This document shows positions 1-7,080 of a stretch of 20,037 nt of DNA, piece by piece; within the stretch, counting starts at the first letter, position 1, and every line of letters begins with the position of its first letter. Below the pieces are notes generated by a model. That model was not told the origin of the DNA, did no database searches, and saw only the letters and a program-made list of their open reading frames with translations. A program made the translations under genes and the position numbers. The DNA comes from UMGS1387 sp045646465 (GTDB lineage Bacteria > Bacillota > Clostridia > Oscillospirales > CAG-382). The DNA lies in NCBI GenBank assembly GCA_045646465.1, contig JAZRKT010000100.1, positions 1 through 20,037 on the forward strand. Direction: 5' to 3'.

Positions 1-112
1 AATCTAAAAAATCAAGATTTTTGTCATAAAGCATTTCAACAATCTCATTCCATTCAGGCATTGGAGGAACTCCTCGTTTTTCTTTTATAAGTTTTCTGAA
101 AAGTTTTTTCAC
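1..112 (-). CDS. Unrecognised gene, 5' end only (runs off left edge)
   Basis: The frame opens with GTG at 112-110, preceded by a full AGGAGG ribosome site (120-125) at 7-nt spacing, and stays open for 37 codons to the window edge. The visible N-terminus is short and basic (KKLFRKLIKEKRG), followed by PPMPEWNEIVEMLYD. This reads as a soluble, helical protein without an obvious signal peptide. I do not recognise the family. It lies 180 bp downstream of uxuA and behind that gene's terminator, so it is probably transcribed separately. The ribosome site makes the gene likely real despite the short visible part. Confidence 0.6.
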   Translation of the reverse strand, partial: MKKLFRKLIKEKRGVPPMPEWNEIVEMLYDKNLDFLD

Positions 113-146
113 GCTACCGCCTCCTTTCGACAATATCCGACATATC

Positions 147-174
147 CTTATAGTTCATATTAAGTTAGAAACAA
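147..174 (-). promoter_or_regulatory. Possible promoter of the left-edge gene
   Basis: Read on the minus strand, TTGTTT (169-174) and TATAAG (147-152) are separated by 16 bp, upstream of the GTG start at 112. A short AT-rich palindrome, TATTTT-GAT-AAAATA (180-194), sits just upstream and could bind a regulator. Both elements are weak matches in AT-rich DNA. The rest of 113-292 holds only the uxuA terminator. Confidence 0.35.
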
Positions 175-244
175 AATGCTATTTTGATAAAATAATCTCA
201 ATAACATCTTTCACTCCGTCACAAACATATTCTGAAATTTTTTT

Positions 245-282
245 AAATAAAAATCTTGCGAGATGCAAAACACACCTCGCAA
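245..282 (-). terminator. Rho-independent terminator after uxuA
   Basis: A perfect 7-bp stem, TTGCGAG (256-262) with CTCGCAA (276-282), has a 13-nt loop. On the minus strand it is followed by the T-rich run GATTTTTATTT (245-255). It lies directly behind the uxuA stop codon. Confidence 0.75.
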
Positions 283-292
283 AATAAGTCAA

Positions 293-1339
293 TTACTTAT
301 CTGTCTTTTCAAGTGCTTCCCAGATACCGTTGAGATATACAGCACCCAGAGCTCTGTCATAAAGACCGTAGCCGGGTCTTCCCTCTTCGCCCCAAATCAT
401 TCTGCCGTGGTCGGGTCTGAGGTAGCCTTCAAAGCCTGTATCGTGAAGAGCCTTCATAATTCCGAAGATATCAAGCGAGCCACACTCTGTCTTATGAGCC
501 GTTTCGTTAAAGTCCTTATCTCCGCAGTGCTTGATATTTCTTACGTGCATAAAGGGAATACGTCCTGCTGCACTGTACTTACGTACAAGTGTGGGAATAT
601 CGTTTTTGGGGCTTACACCAAGTGAGCCTGTGCAGAGAGTAAGTCCGTTATATGGTGAATCAACAAGCTTCAAGAAGCGGTCAAGGTTTTCTTCATTGAT
701 AATAATTCTGGGAAGACCGAATATGCCCCACGGCGGATCGTCCGGGTGGATAGCCATTTTGACATCATATTCCTCACAGGTGGGAATGATGCCCTTAAGG
801 AAATATTCGATATTTTCCCAAAGCTTTTCTTCTGTGATATCCTTATACTCATTAAGAAGAGCGTCAAGACCTTCCTTTGTATAGCTGGAGTCCCAGCCGG
901 GAAGCGAAAGGTCGCCCTTTCTGGGATCCATAGCAAGTACCTCGGCATCTCTGTAAATAAGAGAGGTTGAGCCGTCTGCGTTCTTATGGGAAAGGTTGCT
1001 TCTCAACCAGTCAAACACAGGCATAAAGTTATAGCAGATAACCTTAACGCCTGCTTTGCCAAGACGTCTAATATTTTCCTTATATACTTCAATATACTTA
1101 TCTCTTGAAGGCTTACCCAGCTTAATATCCTCATGTACGGGCACGCTTTCAACTATGTCAAAGATAAGACCGTGTTTTTCGCACTTTGTTTTAATGTCGT
1201 TAATTGCTTCCTCGGGCCATACTTCTCCGGGGGGTACGGAATAAACAGCCGAAACAATGCTTCTCATTCCCGGAATCTGTGAAATATATTCCAAAGTTAC
1301 GGGGTCACTGTCGCCATACCAGCGAAAACTCATTTTCAT
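293..1339 (-). CDS. uxuA: Mannonate dehydratase UxuA
   Basis: UxuA dehydrates D-mannonate to 2-keto-3-deoxy-D-gluconate in cytosolic hexuronate (glucuronate) catabolism. The 348-residue product has the length and look of the Gram-positive family. Visible motifs are MKMSFRWYG at the N-terminus, the family motif IHPDDPPW (197-204), LCTGSLG around Cys236 and LRPDHGRMIWGEE (307-319), which carry the metal and substrate residues known for this TIM-barrel enzyme. The ATG at 1339 is supported by AAGGAG about 8 nt upstream; a second in-frame ATG two codons later is a minor alternative. It follows the helicase-loader gene by 26 nt with no terminator between, so the two are probably cotranscribed. No other uronate genes (uxuB, uxaC, kdgK, kdgA) are in view, so here it is an orphan of its pathway. 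Confidence 0.95.
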   Translation of the reverse strand: MKMSFRWYGDSDPVTLEYISQIPGMRSIVSAVYSVPPGEVWPEEAINDIKTKCEKHGLIFDIVESVPVHEDIKLGKPSRDKYIEVYKENIRRLGKAGVKVICYNFMPVFDWLRSNLSHKNADGSTSLIYRDAEVLAMDPRKGDLSLPGWDSSYTKEGLDALLNEYKDITEEKLWENIEYFLKGIIPTCEEYDVKMAIHPDDPPWGIFGLPRIIINEENLDRFLKLVDSPYNGLTLCTGSLGVSPKNDIPTLVRKYSAAGRIPFMHVRNIKHCGDKDFNETAHKTECGSLDIFGIMKALHDTGFEGYLRPDHGRMIWGEEGRPGYGLYDRALGAVYLNGIWEALEKTDK

Positions 1340-1365
1340 GGCAAAAACTCCTTTGAAATTTATAT

Positions 1366-2373
1366 TTATTTATTATTTTTTGAATTAGCCGCCTTTTTAA
1401 TTCTTATATCCTTACCTACAAACTTAAAGAGCCTGAAGGAGCCTATAAGGCGCGATGCAATACGTTCCTCGTACGCTTTAACAAGCTCATCTACCGTACA
1501 GAGGTTTGTGCTGACAATCATACATTTGCCTGAATTTATTCTTGTATTGAGCAGATTATAAAGTGCAGAACGGGTAAATGTATTGCTGAACTCTGTACCG
1601 AGGTCATCAATTATCAGAAGGTCGCACTGAAAATATCTGCTTACATCGGCACCTGCTGACTCGTCCTTATCAAAACGTTCCTGCTCAAAGGCACGGATAA
1701 TATTCTGTGCGCTATCGTATACAACATCAAAGCCCTTATCAATTATGCCTTTTGCTATGGCGGTGGTAAGATGCGTTTTACCAAGACCCGTCGTACCCAT
1801 AAACAAAAGGTTTGCGTCACACCCTTGCACACCAAAGTCCTCAACATACTGCTTTGCTCGGGCAAGATTTCCCTGCATTGTCTCTCTGGGACTTACACCA
1901 TGTTGGTCTGCCTGTGCGCTGTAATAGGACAAATCAAAGTTATCAAAGGTCTGTCCCGACAGCAGCTTTCCAAGTCCAGAGCTGTTATAAGCCTCTCTTA
2001 CCAGTGCTTTTTTCATACACTCGCACATATTTATGCCCACATATCCTGTGTCATTACACATATCGCACTCATAATTTATATCGGTGAAATCCTCGGGAAA
2101 GCCTGCTTCCTTGAGGATTCCTCTTTTATTTGATTGAAGTTCGAGGTTTTCCTTCATAAGTGCAAGTATTCTGTCTTCAAGTCCTTCTTTTCCCTGAAGG
2201 GACGCCTTGTAAACCGAAAGACCCGTCATAGAAAGAGCGTGGTCAATTTCCCGAAGAACAGGGCACTTAAGATAAGCCTCCATTCTATGCTCGTCGGAAA
2301 CGGCAACAGCTCTGCTTCTTTTATTTTCAAATTCTTCACGCACTTTTTTAACCACCTGTTCCGAATACCCCAC
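1366..2373 (-). CDS. dnaC: Replicative helicase loader, DnaC/DnaI-type AAA+ ATPase
   Basis: This is a helicase-loader ATPase, expected to place the DnaB-type helicase on DNA during initiation or restart. Numbered from the chosen start (335 residues), it has an N-terminal helicase-binding half, a four-cysteine zinc-type cluster (C103, C106, C117, C119), Walker A GTTGLGKT (193-200), Walker B LLIIDDLG (252-259), a sensor-1 STN (288-290) and an arginine-finger region EERIASRLIG. The longest frame begins at GTG 2382, but that codon lies inside the ribosome site GGGAGG (2382-2387). The GTG at 2373 has that site at 8-nt spacing, so I use it. A strong promoter lies just upstream and uxuA follows in the same unit. 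The precise symbol (dnaC or dnaI) is a naming choice. Confidence 0.9.
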   Translation of the reverse strand: MGYSEQVVKKVREEFENKRSRAVAVSDEHRMEAYLKCPVLREIDHALSMTGLSVYKASLQGKEGLEDRILALMKENLELQSNKRGILKEAGFPEDFTDINYECDMCNDTGYVGINMCECMKKALVREAYNSSGLGKLLSGQTFDNFDLSYYSAQADQHGVSPRETMQGNLARAKQYVEDFGVQGCDANLLFMGTTGLGKTHLTTAIAKGIIDKGFDVVYDSAQNIIRAFEQERFDKDESAGADVSRYFQCDLLIIDDLGTEFSNTFTRSALYNLLNTRINSGKCMIVSTNLCTVDELVKAYEERIASRLIGSFRLFKFVGKDIRIKKAANSKNNK

Positions 2374-2403
2374 AGCAAGCACCTCCCTTAAGGCTTTTTG
2401 GTA

Positions 2404-2432
2404 ATTATATCACATTTTACTTTCAAAGTCAA
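2404..2432 (-). promoter_or_regulatory. Sigma-A promoter of the helicase-loader/uxuA unit
   Basis: On the minus strand, TTGACT (2427-2432), a 17-bp spacer and TATAAT (2404-2409) form a near-consensus promoter, with TG one base upstream of the -10. Predicted transcription start is near 2397, giving a leader of about 24 nt that carries the AGGAGG site. Confidence 0.85.
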
Positions 2433-2462
2433 CAATTAGCCGTCTTTTTTTATAAAAGTCTG

Positions 2463-2491
2463 TTGCATTTTAACATAATTTGTGCTACAAT
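2463..2491 (+). promoter_or_regulatory. Extended -10 promoter of mnmA
   Basis: TTGCAT (2463-2468), a 17-bp spacer and TACAAT (2486-2491), with TGC directly before the -10, form an extended -10 promoter. Predicted transcription start is near 2498, so the alternative GTG start at 2482 lies inside the promoter and can be ruled out. The helicase-loader promoter diverges from about 30 bp away. Confidence 0.8.
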
Positions 2492-2523
2492 GTCAAAAGA
2501 GAATACACAGGCAGGTGAAATGT

Positions 2524-3606
2524 ATGGCACAGCAAAAGGTTTACGTCGGAATGTCGGGGGGAGTTGATTCCTCCGTTGCCGCTTTTTTACTTATCAAAGG
2601 CGGCTACACCTGCAAGGGTGTAACGCTCAGGCTTTTTGACGGAAACGACACGGCAATCTTTGAAAGTCGCAATTGCGGAAGTGACGACGACATAAAGGAT
2701 GCCACAAGGGTATGCGAAATGTTAGGTATTTCCCACGACGTAATTCATCTTGAAAACGAGTTCAAAAGCTGTGTTATGCAAAATTTTGCCGATGTTTATT
2801 TTTCAGGCGGAGTGCCTAACCCCTGCATTGTATGCAATAGGTGCATAAAATTCAAGGGCGTTCTTAATGCTGCAAAAAAAGACGGCTATGACTTTATTGC
2901 AACAGGTCACTATTGCACAAAAGAGTTGACAGACTCAGGACGGTACGTGTTAAAAAAAGCTGTTGACAGTACCAAGGACCAAACATATATGTTATATGCG
3001 CTGTCACAGGAAATTCTTGAAAGGGTGCTGTTTCCTCTGGGCGGTATGACAAAAGCTCAGGTGCGTGAAATTGCCGAGGAAAACGGTCTTATCAATGCAC
3101 GCAAAAAGGACAGTCAGGACATTTGCTTTATCAAGGACAACGACTACCGCACTTTTCTTTCAAGATTTTCGGGCACAAAGCCTGTGGGCGGAGATTTTTT
3201 GTTGCCTGACGGCACGGTTATCGGAAAGCACGGCGGAATTGAGGGTTATACTCTGGGTCAGCGCAAGGGTCTTGGAATTGCATACGAGCATCCCCTGTAC
3301 GTTGTCGCCAAGAATATCGAAAATAACACGGTAACAGTGGGCAAGGAAGAACTTCTTTACTCAAAGAGTGTTATTGTCCAAGACATTAACTTTTTACCCT
3401 TTAAAAGCTTACAGACCGATATGAAAATCACCTGCAAGCTGAGATACAGTCAGAAGGAAAGCGAATGTATCCTCCATCCCATTGACGAAAAAACGGCAAG
3501 TCTTGAATTTTTGTTTCCTCAGCGAGCTGTAACACCCGGGCAAAGTGCCGTATTTTACGACGGCGAATACTGCATAGGCGGCGGCATCATCAAAGCGGCA
3601 AAGTAA
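2524..3606 (+). CDS. mnmA: tRNA-specific 2-thiouridylase MnmA
   Basis: MnmA puts sulfur on the wobble uridine (U34) of Lys, Glu and Gln tRNAs, using ATP to adenylate the base and a persulfide as sulfur donor. The 360-residue product shows the PP-loop SGGVDSS (11-17), the nucleophile region PNPCIVCN (C101, C104), the second catalytic cysteine in DSQDICFI (C201), and GYTLGQRKGLGI (241-252) leading into the C-terminal beta-barrel. ATG 2524 is chosen over upstream GTG 2482 because AGGTGA (2513-2518) lies 5 nt before it and the predicted transcript starts near 2498. It is the only confident plus-strand gene in the window and forms a one-gene unit with its own promoter and terminator. No cysteine desulfurase partner is adjacent. 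Confidence 0.95.
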   Translation: MAQQKVYVGMSGGVDSSVAAFLLIKGGYTCKGVTLRLFDGNDTAIFESRNCGSDDDIKDATRVCEMLGISHDVIHLENEFKSCVMQNFADVYFSGGVPNPCIVCNRCIKFKGVLNAAKKDGYDFIATGHYCTKELTDSGRYVLKKAVDSTKDQTYMLYALSQEILERVLFPLGGMTKAQVREIAEENGLINARKKDSQDICFIKDNDYRTFLSRFSGTKPVGGDFLLPDGTVIGKHGGIEGYTLGQRKGLGIAYEHPLYVVAKNIENNTVTVGKEELLYSKSVIVQDINFLPFKSLQTDMKITCKLRYSQKESECILHPIDEKTASLEFLFPQRAVTPGQSAVFYDGEYCIGGGIIKAAK

Positions 3607-3706
3607 CTATTTTAATTCTCTTGCCGCTGTCGGTTATCGTTTCGCTGTACTTTATAATTCTAAACAAAGAATCAAAGCACGCTGCTTCAACATAATTTTT
3701 CATTTC

Positions 3707-3738
3707 GGCCGTCCACACAGCGGGACGGTCGTTTTTTT
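3707..3738 (+). terminator. Terminator of mnmA
   Basis: An 8-bp stem, GGCCGTCC (3707-3714) with GGACGGTC (3723-3730), contains one G-T pair and an 8-nt loop. It is followed by GTTTTTTT (3731-3738) on the plus strand. It lies about 100 bp after the mnmA stop. Confidence 0.85.
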
Positions 3739-3742
3739 GCGC

Positions 3743-3774
3743 AAAAAAGGAGCCGCCTTCTTTATGGCAGCTCC
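3743..3774 (-). terminator. Terminator of the dcw operon after ftsZ
   Basis: Read on the minus strand, GGAGCTGCC (3766-3774) pairs with GGCGGCTCC (3749-3757) over 9 bp with one wobble and an 8-nt loop, followed by TTTTTT (3743-3748). It lies 19 nt after the ftsZ stop and backs onto the mnmA terminator. Confidence 0.9.
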
Positions 3775-3793
3775 GATTATTATTAAGTATCAA

Positions 3794-4933
3794 TCAGAAA
3801 TTAAAGAGGTTACCTGTGTTTGTTCTGCTCTTGTTGAAAATCTTTGTAAGATCGTCATCAATACCGCCTGCATTTTCCTCTGAAGCTCCTGCCTGCTCGC
3901 CTGCGTCAGCCTGCTTTACTTCTTCAGCAACATCGCCTACAACAGGTCTTGAAACTCTTACTTCATAAGGCTTCTTTTCAGCTTCAAAGCCTGTTGCAAT
4001 AACAGTTACCTTCATTTCATCTTCAAGGTTTGTATCAAATGCAGCACCCCAGATAATGGTTGCTTCGGGATTTGCTTCCTTGCTGATGAGGTTGGATGCG
4101 TATTCAACTTCTTCAAGTCCGATGTCAGGTGAAGATGTGATATTGATAATAATACCCTTAGCACCTGTAATGCTTGTTTCAAGAAGAGGACTGGAAATAG
4201 CAGCCTTTGCAGCAATTTCAGCCTTATCCTTGCCTGAACCTACGCCTACGCCCATATGAGCAAGTCCTGCATTTCTCATTACTGTTCCAACGTCGTTGAA
4301 GTCAAGGTTTACAAATGCATCTGTATCAATAAGTTCTGTGATGCTCTGTACGCCCTGACGAAGTACATCGTCAGCAATCTGGAATGCATTGGAAAGTGTA
4401 ATTCTTGTTTCGGATACAAACTTAAGTCTTTCGTTGGGGATCATAATGATGGAGTCAACAACTTTTCTTAAGTTTTCGATACCTGCTTCTGCAAGAGCCA
4501 TCTTTCTGGGTCCTTCAAAAGCAAAAGGCTTTGTAACTACACCTATTGTGAGAATACCCATTTCCTTTGCCATCTTTGCAATTGCGGGAGCAGCACCTGT
4601 ACCTGTTCCGCCTCCCATACCTGCAGTTACAAACACCATATCCGCATCTGCAAGAGCCGCCTTAACGTCGTCAAGATTTTCTTCAGCTGCACGAAGACCT
4701 ACTTCGGGATTTGCACCTGCGCCTCTGCCCTTTGTAAGCTTTTCGCCGATAAGAATCTTTGTGGGTGCAGCACAACGTAAAAGAGCCTGCTTATCTGTAT
4801 TAACAGCTACAAACTCTACGCCCTTTACATTATTTTCAACCATACGGTTAACGGCATTATTTCCGCCACCGCCTACGCCGATTACCTTAATAACCGCACC
4901 AAATGCGTTGCCGCTATCAAAATCGAATGTCAT
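3794..4933 (-). CDS. ftsZ: Cell division protein FtsZ
   Basis: FtsZ is the tubulin-like GTPase that polymerises into the division ring. In its 379 residues are VIGVGGGGNNAVNRM (17-31), the tubulin signature GGGTGTG (107-113), PFAFEGPRK (136-144) and the catalytic T7 loop NLDFND (209-214). The globular part is complete to about residue 320, followed by an Ala/Glu-rich linker. The tail is odd: the usual peptide that binds FtsA/SepF (DIPTFLRNR in Bacillus) is replaced by DDDLTKIFNKSR, lacking the Ile-Pro pair, and the protein ends TGNLFNF. The start has AGGAGG (4942-4947) at 8-nt spacing. It is the last gene of the dcw operon, 133 bp after ftsQ, with no ftsA between, and may also have its own promoter. 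Confidence 0.98.
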   Translation of the reverse strand: MTFDFDSGNAFGAVIKVIGVGGGGNNAVNRMVENNVKGVEFVAVNTDKQALLRCAAPTKILIGEKLTKGRGAGANPEVGLRAAEENLDDVKAALADADMVFVTAGMGGGTGTGAAPAIAKMAKEMGILTIGVVTKPFAFEGPRKMALAEAGIENLRKVVDSIIMIPNERLKFVSETRITLSNAFQIADDVLRQGVQSITELIDTDAFVNLDFNDVGTVMRNAGLAHMGVGVGSGKDKAEIAAKAAISSPLLETSITGAKGIIINITSSPDIGLEEVEYASNLISKEANPEATIIWGAAFDTNLEDEMKVTVIATGFEAEKKPYEVRVSRPVVGDVAEEVKQADAGEQAGASEENAGGIDDDLTKIFNKSRTNTGNLFNF

Positions 4934-4973
4934 TTTATTTTCCTCCTATTTTACTTACATAATAACATACTAT

Positions 4974-5002
4974 ATAATAATCTTTTTTTTTCTTTTTTTC
5001 AA
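4974..5002 (-). promoter_or_regulatory. Possible secondary promoter for ftsZ
   Basis: On the minus strand, TTGAAA (4997-5002) and TATTAT (4974-4979) are 17 bp apart in the 133-bp ftsQ-ftsZ gap, the longest gap in the operon. The spacer is almost pure A, typical of up-curved promoters. AT richness lowers certainty, but extra promoters before ftsZ are common in other bacteria. Confidence 0.5.
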
Positions 5003-5066
5003 TAAGAAAATGGGTAAAATCGATTTAATTTACATTTAATTTACTTTTGAACATCCACAATCTTAC

Positions 5067-5909
5067 TTATGTGTAATTTTCAAAGGTTCCCTCCTTGACC
5101 TCATCGTCCGAAACATCTATGATTCCGCCCGAGCCTCCCTTTGCGACCTCCGTTACAATTGAAAGCATAAACTGAATCTTTGAGTCAAGATTAACCTTAT
5201 CTCCCAGCTTTACCTCGTACTTTGTTTTATAGGTAAGACGGATATCAAACCTGTCCATTACATCAATATTGGTAATATCCTCCAATATTTCATACTTTTT
5301 AAGCAAGTCATAAAGCTCTCTTACTATTTGCTCCGCATCACCGAAGCTTGTTAGAAACTCCCCTTCAATACAGCTTTTTATTCCCGTTAGCTGAACGGGT
5401 ATAAGATTCTCAAGCTCCACCTTTTCTATATCGTCCGTCTTTGACAGTACCCTCATACTTTGAGACAGCACATACATACTTTCTTCAAGTGAGATATAAA
5501 AAGTTGGATTTGCCTTTTGCACCTTAACCTTAAGCGTTGACGGCCAGATTCTTGATATTTCCACATTATCTATGTATGCTAGGTTATACTTTACACTTTG
5601 CTTTATATCCTTTTCGCTCTTGCCGTAAAGAGTATCGCCGAAGCTTACCCCCATACCCTTCATCATTTCTTCTTCGGTATACGGGCATTCTCCGTCAATT
5701 TTAAGCTTCTCGATTTTAAACAGCTTCGCATAGCACATAAATATTCCAACAACTATAACTGATATGGCCAAAGCTACCGCAACAAGCCGTTTTCTGTTTT
5801 TATCCTTTCTCTGCCTGTACTGCACCTCTTCAAGGCTTTCGCCTTTATTTTGTACTGTGCGGTCGGCATTTACATCTGAGGAATGTGTATACACATTCTC
5901 TTTTTTCAT
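5067..5909 (-). CDS. ftsQ: Cell division protein FtsQ/DivIB
   Basis: FtsQ (DivIB in Gram-positives) is a bitopic membrane protein that joins FtsL and its partners in the divisome and helps control septal PBP activity. The 280-residue product has a charged cytoplasmic N-terminus of about 40 residues ending in RQRKDKNRKR, one membrane segment (about 41-61), then a POTRA domain (about 65-135: FKIEKLKIDG, followed by VEISRIWPSTLKVKV) and the FtsQ beta domain to about 260. Sequence conservation is low, as usual in this family; the architecture and the place between murG and ftsZ make the call. The ribosome site is weak (GGGAAGTGAAG), suggesting modest expression. It lies 22 nt behind murG. Confidence 0.88.
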   Translation of the reverse strand: MKKENVYTHSSDVNADRTVQNKGESLEEVQYRQRKDKNRKRLVAVALAISVIVVGIFMCYAKLFKIEKLKIDGECPYTEEEMMKGMGVSFGDTLYGKSEKDIKQSVKYNLAYIDNVEISRIWPSTLKVKVQKANPTFYISLEESMYVLSQSMRVLSKTDDIEKVELENLIPVQLTGIKSCIEGEFLTSFGDAEQIVRELYDLLKKYEILEDITNIDVMDRFDIRLTYKTKYEVKLGDKVNLDSKIQFMLSIVTEVAKGGSGGIIDVSDDEVKEGTFENYT

Positions 5910-5931
5910 TCACTTCACTTCCCGAAAAAGA

Positions 5932-7065
5932 TTATTTCTTTACTATTTCTTTTACAATGGAGTATATTCTGTCAAGAGAGTCGGTGACGGCAAATCCTCT
6001 TACGTTATTTTCTGTCAGACTTCTCTTTTCGTCATTTTCAAGTAATTCCTTTACTGCAGCCACAAGCTTTTCGCCGTTAAGGTCTTTTTCCTGAATCATA
6101 ACAGCCGCACCTTTATCGCACAGCACCTTTGCGTTTTCATACTGATGATTATTTGTCACATAGGGCGACGGAATAATAACTGCCGCCTTTCCGAGAACTG
6201 CAAGCTCAGATAGCGTCATTGCCCCTGCTCTGCATATTTCCACGTCGCACGCTGCAAGGAGCTCGTGCATATTATAAACATACTTACACACCGTGACGTT
6301 GCCTCGCTTTAAGGTTTCGTCATCTACCTTTTCAAAGACAAGCTCATTTACATAGCGTGCGCTTTCTTCTTCCCAGCCTGCTTTGCCTGTTGCGTGAAAG
6401 TGCACCGTGTTTTCCTTTAATGAATAGTTTTTGATAAGCTCAAAAGCGTTATCATTTATAGGCTTTGCCCCAAGGCTGCCACCTGCTGACAGTATAACCT
6501 TCTGCTCAGGTGAAATGCCCAGCTTTTCTCGCGCCTTTTCCTTGTTGGCATCAAGCATTTTCTGTGACACGGGATTTCCAACAAGCACAAGCTTTTCTTT
6601 ATCGCAATCAAAATAGGGACGTGATTCGTCAAAGCTTATCATAACCTTATCCACATACTTTGACAACATTCTTGTTGTAACTCCGGGATATGCGTTCTGC
6701 TCATGTATACAGGTAGGTATTCCAAGCTTTGAAGCCGCCTTAAGCACCGGCCACGAAACATATCCTCCCGTTCCTATTACAACATCGGGTTTGAATTTTT
6801 TTATTATCTTCTTTGCCACAAATACGCTTGTTACAGCCTTTATTGCCGCATCAAAATTGGCAGGACTCAGGCTTCTTTTAAAGCCGCGAACCTTTACGTG
6901 GTGGATTTTATATCCTGCCTTGGGCACAAGATTATTTTCCATTCCCGCAGGCGTTCCAACATACTCTATAACGGCACTTTTATCCATACTTTTAATTTTA
7001 TCGGCTATAGCAAGTGCGGGATTTATATGTCCTCCCGTTCCTCCACCGCTTACAAGAACTCTCAT
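5932..7065 (-). CDS. murG: MurG, lipid II-forming GlcNAc transferase
   Basis: MurG transfers GlcNAc from UDP-GlcNAc to lipid I on the inner membrane face, making lipid II. The 377-residue protein is a GT-B fold enzyme. The N-terminal glycine-rich loop GGGTGGHINPALAIA is near residue 7, GTGGYVSWPVL and HEQNAYPG are in the first domain, LSAGGSLGA opens the second, and CRAGAMTLSELAVLGK followed by PYVTNNHQYENA forms the donor-binding part. ATG 7065 has AGGAG at 7-nt spacing, overlapping the end of ftsW, whose stop is 15 nt upstream. It works directly after MraY, encoded two genes earlier. Confidence 0.97.
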   Translation of the reverse strand: MRVLVSGGGTGGHINPALAIADKIKSMDKSAVIEYVGTPAGMENNLVPKAGYKIHHVKVRGFKRSLSPANFDAAIKAVTSVFVAKKIIKKFKPDVVIGTGGYVSWPVLKAASKLGIPTCIHEQNAYPGVTTRMLSKYVDKVMISFDESRPYFDCDKEKLVLVGNPVSQKMLDANKEKAREKLGISPEQKVILSAGGSLGAKPINDNAFELIKNYSLKENTVHFHATGKAGWEEESARYVNELVFEKVDDETLKRGNVTVCKYVYNMHELLAACDVEICRAGAMTLSELAVLGKAAVIIPSPYVTNNHQYENAKVLCDKGAAVMIQEKDLNGEKLVAAVKELLENDEKRSLTENNVRGFAVTDSLDRIYSIVKEIVKK

Positions 7066-7080
7066 AAATATGCTCCTGTC

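Noticed and set aside
2482..2523. Upstream GTG start that would add 14 residues to MnmA
   Set aside because: It lies between the -35 and -10 of the mnmA promoter, and the downstream ATG has a proper ribosome site.
4389..5039. Long plus-strand open frame (216 codons) opposite ftsZ
   Set aside because: It is antisense to the highly conserved ftsZ frame, has low-complexity Ala/Pro/Ser content typical of a shadow, and shows no ribosome site.
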